A stretch of DNA of 64,000 nucleotides from Streptomyces sp. NBRC 110028 (GCF_001417735.1 NZ_BBUZ01000049.1:1-64000), one strand, 5' to 3'; positions 34,348 to 43,671 are shown, counted from the stretch's first letter. Translations and numbers: made by a program. Notes: generated from the letters alone by a model not told the origin.

Positions 34348-35385
34348 TCAGGCGATGCTCCAGGCGATGCCGTCGAGGATGTCGTGCTCGCTCACGACGA
34401 CCTCCTCGGCACCGGTCCGATCCATGATCGACAGCAGCACCAGGGCGCCCGCGGTGATCACGTCGACCCGGCCCGGATGCATCGCGCCGATCGCCGCCCG
34501 CTCCGCGTGGGTCGAGGTCAGCAGCTTGGCCGTGATCTCGCCGACCTGACCGGCGTGGACCCGGGTGTGGTGGATCGCGGCCGAGTCGTACTCCGCCAGG
34601 CCCAGCGCGATGGCGGCGACGGTGGTGACCGTGCCGGCCAGCCCGACCAGGGTGTGGCCGCCCTCGCCCGGGCGGCAGGCGCCGGTGAGCGGCACCGTCT
34701 CCTCGGCGAGGTCCAGCGCCCGCCCGATATCCGCCCTGATGGCCGAGATCTGATCCTCCGTCGGCCTCTCGGCGATACTCGTGGCTCGGTTCGCCTCCGG
34801 GGCGCCCGAGTCGCTGTCGACAGCGCCGCGCCCCTTCGGCACCTCGCGGGCCTGACCGTCCACGACCAGATGCCGCTCCGTCAGCCGCACACAGCCGATG
34901 TCCACGCTGCGGGCCGCCCGCACCCTCTCGTCACCGCTGACGAACTCGGTCGAGCCGCCGCCGAGGTCCACCACCAGGAACGGACCGCTCAGATGCGCGT
35001 GTCCGGTCAGCTCCTTGGTCGCGCCGGTGAAGGAGAACTCCGCCTCCTGATCGCCGGTGATCACCTCGGGCTCGACGCCGAGGATGTCCACGACGCCGCG
35101 CACGAACTCCTCGCGGTTCTCGGCGTCCCGCGAGGCCGAGGTGGCGACGAAGCGGACGCGCTCGGCGCCCAGCTCGCGTATGACCTCCGCGTACTCCCGG
35201 CACGCGGCGAAGGTGCGCTCCAGCGCCTCGGGGGCCAGCCGGCCGGTGCGGTCCACACCCTGGCCCAGCCGGACGATCTTCATCCGGCGGTCCAGCTCGG
35301 TCAGCCCGCCCGTGGCCGGGTCGGCGTCGGCGACCAGCAGCCGGATCGAATTGGTGCCGCAGTCCACGGCCGCCACGCGGGTCAT
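34348..35385 (-). CDS. Ppx/GppA family exopolyphosphatase
   Basis: A 345-residue ASKHA-fold phosphatase. VAAVDCGTNSIRLLVAD is the first phosphate loop and VVDLGGGSTEFV the second, with a catalytic Glu region in FVATSASRDAENREEF. It hydrolyses polyphosphate and/or pppGpp. Residues about 195-225 form a non-conserved acidic insert. ATG 35385 overlaps the stop of the DUF501 gene as ATGA. Confidence 0.92.
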   Translation of the reverse strand: MTRVAAVDCGTNSIRLLVADADPATGGLTELDRRMKIVRLGQGVDRTGRLAPEALERTFAACREYAEVIRELGAERVRFVATSASRDAENREEFVRGVVDILGVEPEVITGDQEAEFSFTGATKELTGHAHLSGPFLVVDLGGGSTEFVSGDERVRAARSVDIGCVRLTERHLVVDGQAREVPKGRGAVDSDSGAPEANRATSIAERPTEDQISAIRADIGRALDLAEETVPLTGACRPGEGGHTLVGLAGTVTTVAAIALGLAEYDSAAIHHTRVHAGQVGEITAKLLTSTHAERAAIGAMHPGRVDVITAGALVLLSIMDRTGAEEVVVSEHDILDGIAWSIA

Positions 35386-35924
35386 GCGCTCTCCCCCTCG
35401 GCCGGTCCGGCACAGGGCGCGACGCACGGGCCCTTGCGCCACCACTCGGGCAGCAGCGCGATCGCCTCGTCACCGAGCGGGTTGACCCCGGGGCCGGCCG
35501 CGAGGGAGTGGCCGACCAGGACGTGCAGGCACTTCACCCGGTCCGGCATGCCGCCCGCGCTCGGGAAGCCCTTCAGCTCCTCGATGGCGTCGCGGCGGGC
35601 GATGTAGTCCTCGTGGGCGGCGCGGTAGGCGGCGGCCAGCTCGGGGTCGCTGCCGAGCCGGGCCGTCATCTCCTTCATCACGCCCTCCGCCTCCAGCGTG
35701 CCGATCGCGGACGCGGCGCGCGGGCAGGTCAGGTAGTAGAGGGTGGGGAACGGGGTCCCGTCCTCGAGGCGCGGCGCGGTCTCGACGACATCGGGGTTGC
35801 CGCAGGGGCAGCGGTGCGCGACGGCGCGCAGACCCCGCGGTACGCGGTTCAGCTGCTCCTTGACGGCGGCGATGTCCGCGTCGGTGGGCGCGGTGGGCTC
35901 CGTCTGCGGAGGGGGCGTGTCCAT
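35382..35924 (-). CDS. DUF501 domain protein
   Basis: A 180-residue soluble protein. The conserved DUF501 features are RGLRAVAHRCPCGNPDVVET (with a CxC), FPTLYYLTCP and a helical stretch ending MPDRVKCLHVLVGHSLA, whose Cys/His residues could bind metal. Function unknown. It is always near eno, divIC and ppx in actinobacteria, as here, and is coupled to ppx by a 4-base overlap. Confidence 0.92.
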   Translation of the reverse strand: MDTPPPQTEPTAPTDADIAAVKEQLNRVPRGLRAVAHRCPCGNPDVVETAPRLEDGTPFPTLYYLTCPRAASAIGTLEAEGVMKEMTARLGSDPELAAAYRAAHEDYIARRDAIEELKGFPSAGGMPDRVKCLHVLVGHSLAAGPGVNPLGDEAIALLPEWWRKGPCVAPCAGPAEGESA

Positions 35925-35991
35925 GAGGGGAAAAGTTCTCTTCGCTCGGTGTCGGACCGGGTGTGACCGTGACGGGCGCCGGCGCGGCGCG

Positions 35992-36465
35992 TCAGCGGTC
36001 CGCGGCGGCCGCCTTCGGCTCGTCCGCCGTGTCCACGGTGTCCCAGAGGTTGGTGTACCAGGGGCGGTCGGCCGCGCCCTGGTCGGTGGAGCGCTCGGCG
36101 TTGGCGCCGGGGTCCACCATGCTGAAGCCGGTCTCGCCCGGCATCAGGTAGTGCAGGTGCTCGCGGGCCCGCCGCTCGATGTACGCGGGGTCGCGCAGCC
36201 GGGCCTTCTGCTCGCGCAGCTTGGCCACCTCGGCGCGTTCGCGCTGGGCCTGGCGCCGCTGGTCGGCGATCTCCGAGCGCTGGGAGATGTACTGCCGCAT
36301 GGGGTAGGCCAGGGCGACCACGAGGGAGCAGACGACCAGCGCGAGGAGGGCGGCCCGGCCGGTGAGCCGGCTGCGGCGCTTGATCCGGGCGCGGTAGACC
36401 CGGGCGGCGGCGTGTTCGCCGAGCGCCTTGAGCCTGGTCGCGGTGGAGAACCGGTCCGCCGGCAC
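35992..36465 (-). CDS. FtsB/DivIC-type septum formation initiator
   Basis: A 157-residue bitopic membrane protein. A basic N-terminus (KRRSRLTGR) precedes one membrane helix (about 36-56) and a coiled coil (EIADQRRQAQRERAEVAKLREQ region, about 64-95). Then comes the DPAYIERRAREHLHYLMPGE motif typical of the FtsB/DivIC family. It joins FtsL and FtsQ in division septa. Its place between enolase and DUF501 is conserved in actinobacteria. Confidence 0.93.
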   Translation of the reverse strand: MPADRFSTATRLKALGEHAAARVYRARIKRRSRLTGRAALLALVVCSLVVALAYPMRQYISQRSEIADQRRQAQRERAEVAKLREQKARLRDPAYIERRAREHLHYLMPGETGFSMVDPGANAERSTDQGAADRPWYTNLWDTVDTADEPKAAAADR

Positions 36466-36516
36466 GTCGCCTCCCCGGTGATGACTTCGCTTGAGCAGTG
36501 CCCGCTCGAGTAGCGG

Positions 36517-36555
36517 CTGTCCCCGGCCACGGTACGGGACCGCGGCCGGGGACAG
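36517..36555 (-). terminator. Enolase terminator hairpin
   Basis: CTGTCCCCGGCC / GGCCGGGGACAG, a 12-base perfect stem lying 20 bases past the enolase stop. Confidence 0.7.
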
Positions 36556-36574
36556 GTGTCAGACGTGTCCGCTG

Positions 36575-37855
36575 TCAGCCCTTGAAGCGCGGGAAGGCGG
36601 AGCGGCCCGCGTACACCGCGGCGTCGTCCAGGATCTCCTCGATGCGCAGCAGCTGGTTGTACTTGGCCACCCGCTCGGAGCGGGCCGGGGCGCCGGTCTT
36701 GATCTGGCCGCAGTTGGTGGCGACGGCCAGGTCGGCGATGGTGACGTCCTCGGTCTCACCGGAGCGGTGCGACATCATGCACTTGAAGCCGCTGCGCTGG
36801 GCCAGCTCGACGGCGTCGAGGGTCTCGGTGAGCGAGCCGATCTGGTTGACCTTGACCAGCAGGGCGTTCGCGGTGTCGTTCTCGATGCCGCGGGCCAGCC
36901 GCTCGGGGTTGGTGACGAAGAGGTCGTCGCCGACCAGCTGGACCTTGTCACCCAGCTGCTCGGTGATCGTCTTCCAGCCGTCCCAGTCCTCCTCGTTCAG
37001 CGGGTCCTCGATGGAGACCAGCGGGTACGCCTCGACCAGCTCGGCGTAGTACGCGGTCATCTCGGACGCGGTGCGGTCCTTGCCCTCGAACTGGTAGACG
37101 CCGTCCTTGTGGAACTCGGAGGCGGCGACGTCGAGCGCGAGCGCGATGTCCTGGCCCGGCTGGTAGCCGGCCTTCTTGATGGCCTCGACGATCAGGTCCA
37201 GGGCGTCCCGGTTGGAGTCGAGGTTCGGCGCGAAGCCGCCCTCGTCGCCGAGGCCGGTGGACAGGCCCCGCTCCTTCAGCACGCCCTTCAGGGTGTGGTA
37301 GACCTCGGCACCCCAGCGCAGGGCCTCGGAGAAGGACTCCGCGCCGACCGGCGCGATCATGAACTCCTGGATGTCCACGTTGGAGTCGGCGTGCGAACCG
37401 CCGTTCAGGATGTTCATCATCGGGACCGGCAGCAGATGCGCGTTCGGGCCGCCGAGGTAACGGAAGAGGGGCAGGTCGGATGCCTCGGAGGCGGCGTGCG
37501 CCACGGCGAGGGAGACGCCGAGGATGGCGTTGGCGCCGAGCGAGGACTTGTCCGGGGTGGCGTCCAGGTCGAACATCGCCTGGTCGATCAGGCGCTGCTC
37601 GGTGGCGTCGTAACCGACCAGCTCGGGGCCGATCTGCTCGATGACGGCGAGGACCGCCTTCTCCACGCCCTTGCCGCCGTAGCGGTTCTTGTCGCCGTCA
37701 CGGAGTTCGAGGGCCTCGAAGGCGCCGGTGGAGGCGCCGGACGGGACGGCGGCACGGCCGGTGCTGCCGTCGTCGAGGCCGACCTCGACCTCGACCGTGG
37801 GGTTGCCTCGCGAGTCGAGGATCTCGCGAGCTACGACGACGTCGATGGACGGCAC
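36575..37855 (-). CDS. eno: Enolase
   Basis: A 426-residue enolase from GTG 37855 with GAAGGAG upstream. AREILDSRGNPTVEVE is the N-terminal signature. The metal ligands and catalytic lysine lie in the C-terminal barrel (SIEDPLNEEDWDGWK, GDDLFVTN, LVKVNQIGSLTET, SHRSGETED). It converts 2-phosphoglycerate to phosphoenolpyruvate. Length and motifs are complete. Confidence 0.97.
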   Translation of the reverse strand: MPSIDVVVAREILDSRGNPTVEVEVGLDDGSTGRAAVPSGASTGAFEALELRDGDKNRYGGKGVEKAVLAVIEQIGPELVGYDATEQRLIDQAMFDLDATPDKSSLGANAILGVSLAVAHAASEASDLPLFRYLGGPNAHLLPVPMMNILNGGSHADSNVDIQEFMIAPVGAESFSEALRWGAEVYHTLKGVLKERGLSTGLGDEGGFAPNLDSNRDALDLIVEAIKKAGYQPGQDIALALDVAASEFHKDGVYQFEGKDRTASEMTAYYAELVEAYPLVSIEDPLNEEDWDGWKTITEQLGDKVQLVGDDLFVTNPERLARGIENDTANALLVKVNQIGSLTETLDAVELAQRSGFKCMMSHRSGETEDVTIADLAVATNCGQIKTGAPARSERVAKYNQLLRIEEILDDAAVYAGRSAFPRFKG

Positions 37856-38138
37856 GAGGATCTCCTTCGTATGGGTCTTCGGTAGCAGCATGAGCCTAAC
37901 CGCACCGGAGCCCCGGCGGGGTGCACCGTGGGGGCGGCGCACCCGGCCGGGGCTCGTTGGCCAGTGCCGCGTCAGTCGGGGTTTGCCCGGCAGCGAGGCG
38001 TCCTGGTGCGGTCAGCCGCAAGGCGCCGGATCGGCCTCGTAGGGGGCCTACTCGGCTGATTCGGCAACGCCGCGGATGGCCGTGCCAGGGCGGCGAGCGG
38101 GGTGAACCTCGGCTGACGCGGCACTCCGGTGGTGCGGC

Positions 38139-38810
38139 TCAGCTCAGGTGGAGCTGCTGGCCGGGGAAGATCAGGTCGGCCTGCTGGATGACGTTCTTGT
38201 TCAGCTCGAAGAGCTTCTTCCAGCCTCCCTTGACGTGCTCCGTCTTGGCGATCTTGCCGAGGGTGTCACCGGACTTGACCTTGTACTCGCCGTCGCCCTT
38301 CTTGACGGGGCCGCGGACCTCGGAGCGCGCGGCGTGCTCGGGCGCGTTGCGCGGCGCGGCCTTCGGCTTGGCGGACGGGGCCGGCTGCGTGGAGTCGGAC
38401 TGGCTCTGCTGCGGGGCGGACGACGCGGGGGCGGGGGCGCCGCCGCTGGTCAGGCCCTTGCCGCAGACCGGCCAGGCGCCCTTGCCCTGGCTGGCGAGGA
38501 CCTTCTCGGCCACCTGGATCTGCTGGGACTTGCCCGCCCTGTCGGCGGTGGGTGCGAACGCGGTACCGCCGTAGGCGGCCCAGGTGGAGGAGGAGAACTG
38601 CAGGCCGCCGTAGTACCCGTTGCCGGAGTTGATCGACCAGTTGCCGCCGGACTCGCACTGCGCGACCTGGTCCCACTGGGAGCTGGTGGCGGCAGAGGCG
38701 GACGTCGCACCGATGAGCGGAGTGGCCACGGCGGCTCCGGCGAGGCCGACGAGCGCGGTGATGCGGGTGGCCTTGGAAGGACGACGGTGCTTGCCCTGAG
38801 CGTTGGACAT
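38139..38810 (-). CDS. Secreted RPF-like transglycosylase with LysM domain
   Basis: A 223-residue secreted protein from ATG 38810. The signal peptide (1-40) ends at SASAA. The resuscitation-promoting-factor transglycosylase domain follows (SQWDQVAQCESGGNWSINSG, catalytic Glu in CESG, GYYGGLQFSSSTWAAYGG). A Ser/Pro/Ala linker leads to a C-terminal LysM domain (YKVKSGDTLGKIAK). It cleaves peptidoglycan during spore germination and growth. A cyclic-di-AMP riboswitch lies in its leader. A related longer protein is next. Confidence 0.93.
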   Translation of the reverse strand: MSNAQGKHRRPSKATRITALVGLAGAAVATPLIGATSASAATSSQWDQVAQCESGGNWSINSGNGYYGGLQFSSSTWAAYGGTAFAPTADRAGKSQQIQVAEKVLASQGKGAWPVCGKGLTSGGAPAPASSAPQQSQSDSTQPAPSAKPKAAPRNAPEHAARSEVRGPVKKGDGEYKVKSGDTLGKIAKTEHVKGGWKKLFELNKNVIQQADLIFPGQQLHLS

Positions 38811-38829
38811 GTTCGTTCGTTTCCTCACC

Positions 38830-38985
38830 GACGCCTACGAGGTGAGCTGTCGGGTTCGGGCGTGAGTTGCCCGGCCCGGTGCGGGGTTCGCACCGGGCTT
38901 CACCCCTAGCCGTTCGGCCGATTCCGCCGGCCTCGCGGCACTTACCTTGGGTCCCCCGCTCCTGCCTTCGGCGCTGGCGCGTCGG
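38830..38985 (-). promoter_or_regulatory. ydaO/yuaA-type cyclic-di-AMP riboswitch
   Basis: The leader of the RPF gene on the minus strand contains GGGGGACCCAAGGTAAGTG, then GGGGTGAAGCCC, and near the gene GCCCGAACCCGACAGCTCACC followed by TCGTAGGCGTC. These are the conserved blocks of the ydaO class in the right order. In Streptomyces such an RNA controls rpfA and turns expression off when c-di-AMP is high. Borders are approximate. Confidence 0.88.
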
Positions 38986-39051
38986 TACCGGACGACCGCC
39001 GGCAGGACTCGGCGTGACGGTCGACGGTGCTCGCGGTGGCGAGCGGAAAGA

Positions 39052-39080
39052 CGTTAAACACACGTCCGGGAAACGTTCAA
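39052..39080 (-). promoter_or_regulatory. Promoter of the riboswitch-RPF transcript
   Basis: On the minus strand TTGAAC (39075-39080), a 17-base spacer and TTAACG (39052-39057). Transcription would start about 55 bases before the riboswitch. Confidence 0.45.
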
Positions 39081-39237
39081 ACACCCTTATCCCAGCGAAG
39101 AGGGCTGTTATCGATCTCACTCGGGCCACATCGGCGCAGGTGGGGCCGGGTATGGAGAGACCGGACACCAGGGACGGCCCGGGAAATGTGACGAGAGGTA
39201 TGTCTCACCGGTGCCAGATCGGGCAAATCACCCCGGA

Positions 39238-40179
39238 CTACTGGCCCCTGATGGTCAGGTCAAGTCGCTGACCAGGGAGGATGAGATCCGGGTCGGTTCC
39301 AATGAGGTTCTCGTTGCCTTCGTAGATCCGACGCCAGTCGCCGCCCGATTCCTGCTTTTCGGCGATTGCTGAAAGATTGTCACCCGGACGCACCGTGTAG
39401 CCGCCATCCGTGGGGTTTTCGGCACGATGCGCTCCGCCACGCGAGGCACGGTCGCCCGGTCGCGCGTCCCTCTCCGGCTCGCCCCGGTGCTTACCGGAGG
39501 GCGTGGAGGCGTCGGCCGGGTCCGAGGCGTCCGCGGAGGGGGTCGCGGCGGGTCCTTCGGAGGCGTTCTCGCCGGAGGAAGACGACGAGGACGGAGAAGA
39601 GGACGAAGAAGAGGACGGGGACGGCGAGGGCTCCGGGCCGTCATTAGAAGGGGACGGGGCGGGCGCGTCGTCGTCCAGCCCGTCGGGGGCCTTGGAGACG
39701 TGGGGCCGCTCCGGCTCTCCGGCGTCCCGGCCCGAGTCGCCGCGCTGCGGGGGCTGCTGGGAGGGGCGCGCCGTGCTGCCCGGGTTCACGTCCGGGGCGT
39801 CGCCGTCGTCGGTCAGCTCGGCGTTGAGCGCGCAGCTGGGCCAGGCGTCCGGTCCTCGGTCGCCGAGTATCGCCTCGGCGACGGCTATCTGCTGGGAGCG
39901 GCTGGCGAGGTCGGGGCGCGGGGCGTAGCCGGTGCCGCCGTACTTCTTCCACATGTCGAGGGTCAGCTGGAGACCGCCGTAGAAGCCGTTGCCCTCGTTG
40001 GCGCTCCACATCCCGGCGCTCTCGCACTCGGCGACCCGGTCCCAGGTGGAGGCCGGGGCGGCCTGGGCGCCGGTCGCTCCGAGGAGCGGGATGGCGATGC
40101 TCGCACCGGTCACCCCCGCCGCGACGACGATGGCCGGAGCCTGGCGGGGGCGGCGGTGACGTCCGTTCCCGGAAAGCAT
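39238..40179 (-). CDS. Secreted RPF-like transglycosylase with long low-complexity linker and LysM domain
   Basis: A 313-residue secreted protein from ATG 40179. The signal peptide ends near GAQAA (about 40). An RPF domain (STWDRVAECESAGMWSAN, FYGGLQLTLDMWKKYGG) is followed by a disordered linker of about 120 residues with runs of Ser and Pro. A C-terminal LysM domain (YTVRPGDNLSAIAEKQ) follows. It is a paralogue of the protein at 38139, whose linker is far shorter. The promoter upstream looks conventional and no riboswitch is present. Confidence 0.92.
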   Translation of the reverse strand: MLSGNGRHRRPRQAPAIVVAAGVTGASIAIPLLGATGAQAAPASTWDRVAECESAGMWSANEGNGFYGGLQLTLDMWKKYGGTGYAPRPDLASRSQQIAVAEAILGDRGPDAWPSCALNAELTDDGDAPDVNPGSTARPSQQPPQRGDSGRDAGEPERPHVSKAPDGLDDDAPAPSPSNDGPEPSPSPSSSSSSSPSSSSSSGENASEGPAATPSADASDPADASTPSGKHRGEPERDARPGDRASRGGAHRAENPTDGGYTVRPGDNLSAIAEKQESGGDWRRIYEGNENLIGTDPDLILPGQRLDLTIRGQ

Positions 40180-40216
40180 GCGAATCGCCTCTCGTGTGGG
40201 GGTCGTTTGCCGGTTG

Positions 40217-40245
40217 AACATAGCGACGTCACACGATCATCACAA
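40217..40245 (-). promoter_or_regulatory. Vegetative-type promoter of the second RPF gene
   Basis: On the minus strand TTGTGA (40240-40245), a 17-base spacer and TATGTT (40217-40222), about 38 bases before ATG 40179. GTGATGATCGTGTGACG in the -35/spacer could also bind a regulator such as Crp. Confidence 0.55.
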
Positions 40246-40291
40246 GCCGGTGTATCCCAGGTCACGCCGCGGTCACATGCCTGACCGGCAG

Positions 40292-41545
40292 TCACTTCCC
40301 CCAGGTCACCGGGAGGGTGCGCAGCCCGCGCATGATGAGCCCGCCGCGCCAGCGCAGGTCGTCCGGCTCCGCCGCGAGTTGGAGGTCGGGGATCCGGCGC
40401 AGCAGGGTGGCGAGCGCGGTCCGTGCCTCCAGGCGGGCCAGCGGGGCGCCCAGGCAGTAGTGGATGCCGTGGCCGTAGCCGAGGTGCTGGTTGTCGGTGC
40501 GGGACAGATCGAGGACGTCGGGGTCGGCGAAGCGCTCGGGGTCGCGGTCGGCGGCGGCGAGCACCACCAGCACCGGCTCGCCCTCGGCGATGTGCTGCCC
40601 GCCGATGGTGACCGGCTCGGTGGCGAACCGCCAGGTGGCCATCTCCACCGGGCCGTCGTAGCGCAGCAGTTCCTCCACGCCGGTGGCGAGCAGCCCCTCG
40701 TCCCCTTCTTCCGCTTCTTCCAGGTGTCGCTGCAGCCGGGCGCGCTGCCCGGGGTTGCGCAGCAGCGCGTAGAGGCCGTTGCCGATCAGATTGACGGTGG
40801 TCTCGAAGCCCGCGAAGAGAAGGATGAAGGCCATCGCCGCGGCCTCGTTCTCGGTGAGGTGGTCGCCGTGGTCACTGGCCCGGATCAGATCGGAGATCAG
40901 GTCGTCGCCGAGGGCGGCGCGCTTACGGTGGATCAGCTCGGCCAGGTACGCGCGGATCCGCTTCACCGCGCGGGCCACTCCGCCGCGCGGGCCCCCGCCG
41001 TGCCGGATCATCGTTCCGGCCCAGTCCCGGAAGTCGTCCTGGTCCTCCCGGGGGACGCCGAGCAGATCGCAGATCGCGTAGATGGGGAGAGGAAAGGCGA
41101 ACTCGTGGATGAGGTCCGCCTCCCCCCGGGCCGCGAAGGCGTCGATGAGGTCGTCGGTCAACTCGCGCACCCGCGGGGCGAAGGCGGCGACGCGGCGCGG
41201 GGTGAACGCCTTGGACACCAGCCGCCGCAGCCGGGTGTGGTCGGGGGGATCGATATTGAGCAGATGTGTCATCAGGTCCGCGCGCTGCTCGCCCGGGATG
41301 CCCACCTTGCCCCGGGCGTGAGCGGATTCACTGTGCCGCTGGGGGTTCTTCGACAGCCGGTTGTCGGCGAGGGTCTGCCGGGCGTCGGCGTAGCGGGTCA
41401 CCAGCCAGGCCTCGACCCCGCTGGGCAGCGTGGTCCGGTGCACCGGGGCGTGCTCGCGTAGCCAGGCGTACGCGGGGTAGGGATCGGTGGCGAACTCCCA
41501 GGTGAAGAGGGTGGGAGCGGAGGCGGGGCAGGGCTGTTCGGACAC
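40292..41545 (-). CDS. Cytochrome P450 (CYP107-like)
   Basis: A 417-residue bacterial P450 from GTG 41545. The I-helix is LLFAGFETTVN (oxygen-activation threonine present), the K-helix is EELLRYDGP (EXXR intact) and the heme loop is GYGHGIHYCLGAPLAR with the cysteine ligand. No redox partner gene is adjacent. The substrate is unknown; relatives act on polyketides and macrolides. It contrasts with the two other P450s in this window, which lack EXXR. Confidence 0.92.
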   Translation of the reverse strand: MSEQPCPASAPTLFTWEFATDPYPAYAWLREHAPVHRTTLPSGVEAWLVTRYADARQTLADNRLSKNPQRHSESAHARGKVGIPGEQRADLMTHLLNIDPPDHTRLRRLVSKAFTPRRVAAFAPRVRELTDDLIDAFAARGEADLIHEFAFPLPIYAICDLLGVPREDQDDFRDWAGTMIRHGGGPRGGVARAVKRIRAYLAELIHRKRAALGDDLISDLIRASDHGDHLTENEAAAMAFILLFAGFETTVNLIGNGLYALLRNPGQRARLQRHLEEAEEGDEGLLATGVEELLRYDGPVEMATWRFATEPVTIGGQHIAEGEPVLVVLAAADRDPERFADPDVLDLSRTDNQHLGYGHGIHYCLGAPLARLEARTALATLLRRIPDLQLAAEPDDLRWRGGLIMRGLRTLPVTWGK

Positions 41546-42166
41546 GTCCCGACGATACCGGCCACGGCCCGCGGATTCCGATACGTCACTTATCGGAAGT
41601 AAATCCATAACGCGAAAGTAAAGCCAATTAATGTCGATACAATTCGACGACCATCTCCACACACCCTCCACGATGCGCTCACAGCACGCACCGAATGCCC
41701 GATATCTGATGGCTGGAACCATCACCCGGAGCAGCCTGCGGCGAACGTCACCCGGCTCCACGGAACACGCGCTGACGTCGACCAATGGGGCAAAATGCGG
41801 GGGTGGCTGAATCGGCGTCAGGTGGTTGAATGAGACACCGGCACATGCACGGGGCCTCCTGCCCCTGGTGATACGATCACCGCGCTTGCCAGGCGAGCCA
41901 AGGGCCCGTAAGACACACGGCGATCCGGTGAATCAGCCGAGAGGGTTACCACTTCCGAGGAGCACTATGCCGCGAGTTGGGCATATGGGGCCGTACCGGC
42001 GCACCCGAGCCCGTGCGCTGCCGGCGGCAGGACGAGTGCGGTGCACCGCGTCCCCTCGGCCGCCGTACGGGCGCTGACTTACCGCCGCCCCTCCGAAACC
42101 CCCGGATTTTTATTAACGCAGCAAACCCTTCAGTCCCTGGCGGTCTAGTCGTTTAAAGAGAGTCTT
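41546..42166. other. 620-bp intergenic control region, locally AT-rich
   Basis: This lies between the divergent P450 and conservon genes. Bases 41575-41645 are unusually AT-rich (GGAAGTAAATCCATAACGCG) and could hold promoters. A reading frame of 36 codons at 41968-42078 has GAGGAG before an ATG but no recognisable features. Nothing else was identified. Confidence 0.4.
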
Positions 42167-43276
42167 ATGACGCATTACATGCAGGATCCCGCGCTCTGGG
42201 CCCTGATCGCTGGCACGCCTCTCACCGCAACCGCCATCATTCGCGGGCGGAAAGCGAGAGCGAAGCTCAGCGCCGAGAAGGCGGAACTGGGGAACCGCAA
42301 CGCCGAACTCGAGAACAACTACGCGTCCGCGGTCCAAGACGCTCACGTACGCGCCGAGGAAGCCACCAAGAGCGCGCTGAAGTCCGCCATGCGGACGCTT
42401 CAGGGTCTCGCCAACGAACAGCAGCTGGCCATCTCGAAGCTGCAGGACCGCTACGGCGAGCACCACATTCTCCAGGACCTGCTGGAGATCGACCACATGA
42501 ACTCGCAGTTCGGCCGACGCGCGCAGTCGATCGCCGTGCTGTGTGACGGCTGGCTGGGCCGTCAGCGGGCCGTCGCCTCCGTCTATGACGTGGTGCGCAG
42601 CGCGAAGGGCCGCATCCGCCACTACACGCGCGTCGAGATTCGCTCCCAGAGCAATTTCGCCCTGGTCAGCCGGGCCGTCGAACCGGTCGCACTGGCCCTG
42701 GCCGAGCTGCTGGACAACGCGACCAGCTACTCCGCCCCCGATTCCCCCATCGACATCACGATCCGCACCGTTCCCAAGGGCGTCTGCATCATCATCGACG
42801 ACGCCGGTGTCGGTATGAACGAGGAGGAGAAGAACCGGGCCGACGAACTGCTCTCCGCGCAGCGCGCGACGGGCGTCACGGGCCTGGGCAATCCGCCGCA
42901 GTTCGGCTTCGCGGTCATCGGTGTGCTCGCCTCCCGTTACGGCTTCACCGTCTCCGTCGATTCGGCCTCTCCCTACGGTGGTGTGCGCGCCGTAGTGCTT
43001 CTTCCCGAGGACCTTCTGACCAACATGCCCGAGCCGGAAGAGCAGCCCGCACCCCGTCAGTCCACGGCGCCCGCCCCGGAAGAGAGCGGTTCCACGGCGG
43101 GTGGCCTGCCCAAACGCCGCCGCAAGGGGTCCATCTCCATCGTGCCGCAGTCGGACGCGGCGAACGCCCCCGCCCGGACGAGCGAGGAAACCGCCTCGAT
43201 CATGGGCGCCTTCCAGCGCGGCACACAGTCCGGTCGCTCCGCAAACCCGAACAGGGAAGGGCATGATCCTCAGTGA
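42167..43276 (+). CDS. Conservon ATP-binding sensor protein (CvnA-like)
   Basis: A 369-residue protein. A short N-terminal hydrophobic segment (about 6-22) is followed by a coiled coil (about 28-75). Then comes an HATPase fold with N-box ELLDNATSYS and G-box DDAGVGM, and a long disordered tail. It resembles the kinase-like first member of conservons but lacks a long periplasmic sensor region. No phospho-acceptor His domain is obvious. It overlaps the next gene by four bases. In conservons it is thought to act as the receptor-like component upstream of the GTPase. Confidence 0.9.
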   Translation: MTHYMQDPALWALIAGTPLTATAIIRGRKARAKLSAEKAELGNRNAELENNYASAVQDAHVRAEEATKSALKSAMRTLQGLANEQQLAISKLQDRYGEHHILQDLLEIDHMNSQFGRRAQSIAVLCDGWLGRQRAVASVYDVVRSAKGRIRHYTRVEIRSQSNFALVSRAVEPVALALAELLDNATSYSAPDSPIDITIRTVPKGVCIIIDDAGVGMNEEEKNRADELLSAQRATGVTGLGNPPQFGFAVIGVLASRYGFTVSVDSASPYGGVRAVVLLPEDLLTNMPEPEEQPAPRQSTAPAPEESGSTAGGLPKRRRKGSISIVPQSDAANAPARTSEETASIMGAFQRGTQSGRSANPNREGHDPQ

Positions 43277-43671
43277 ACAACGACCTGTCATGGATGCTTG
43301 ACAGCGCCCTGGAGGTACCCGGGGCGCGCCACGCGATCCTGGTTTCCGCCGACGGTCTGCTGATGGCCCGATCTCAAGAGGTCAGGAAGGACGAGGCCGA
43401 CACCGTCGCCGCCGCGATGAGCGGCATCCAGTCGCTGAGCCGCACCATGGCCGGCTTCTGTGGCGGTCCGCACATGAACTGGCGCCAGACGCTGGTCGAG
43501 TTCGACGGCGGCTGGGTCTTCCTCATATCGGCCGGTGAGGGCGCCTATCTGGCCGTCTCCTCCGCGCCCGACGTCGACATGGCCGACATCACCTTCCGCA
43601 TGCAGCAGCTCGTCGGTCAGCTCGGCAAGGCGCTGACCACTCCACCCCGTGAATCGGGCGTTCAGGCATGA
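43273..43671 (+). CDS. Conservon roadblock/LC7 protein (CvnB-like)
   Basis: A 132-residue protein of one roadblock/LC7 domain (MLDSALEVPGARHAILVSAD, then GCxLAVxx-like strands AYLAVSSAPDVD). Roadblock proteins bind Ras-like GTPases and are thought to be their GAPs or scaffolds. It is in four-base overlaps with both neighbours, so the conservon is translated as a coupled unit. Confidence 0.93.
   Translation: MNNDLSWMLDSALEVPGARHAILVSADGLLMARSQEVRKDEADTVAAAMSGIQSLSRTMAGFCGGPHMNWRQTLVEFDGGWVFLISAGEGAYLAVSSAPDVDMADITFRMQQLVGQLGKALTTPPRESGVQA

Noticed and set aside
34191..34427. Open frame in the ppx/NDH-2 gap
   Set aside because: It has no ribosome site, overlaps the ppx gene antisense and contains a terminator-like hairpin.
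40180..40300. Second ydaO-type riboswitch before the longer RPF gene
   Set aside because: None of the conserved blocks (GGGGTGAA, CGAACCCGACAGC) is present; only a promoter is seen.
41968..42078. 36-codon frame with GAGGAG before its ATG, upstream of the conservon
   Set aside because: The peptide is an Arg/Pro-rich string typical of GC-rich noise and there is no coupling to the next gene. Kept only as a note in the gap entry.
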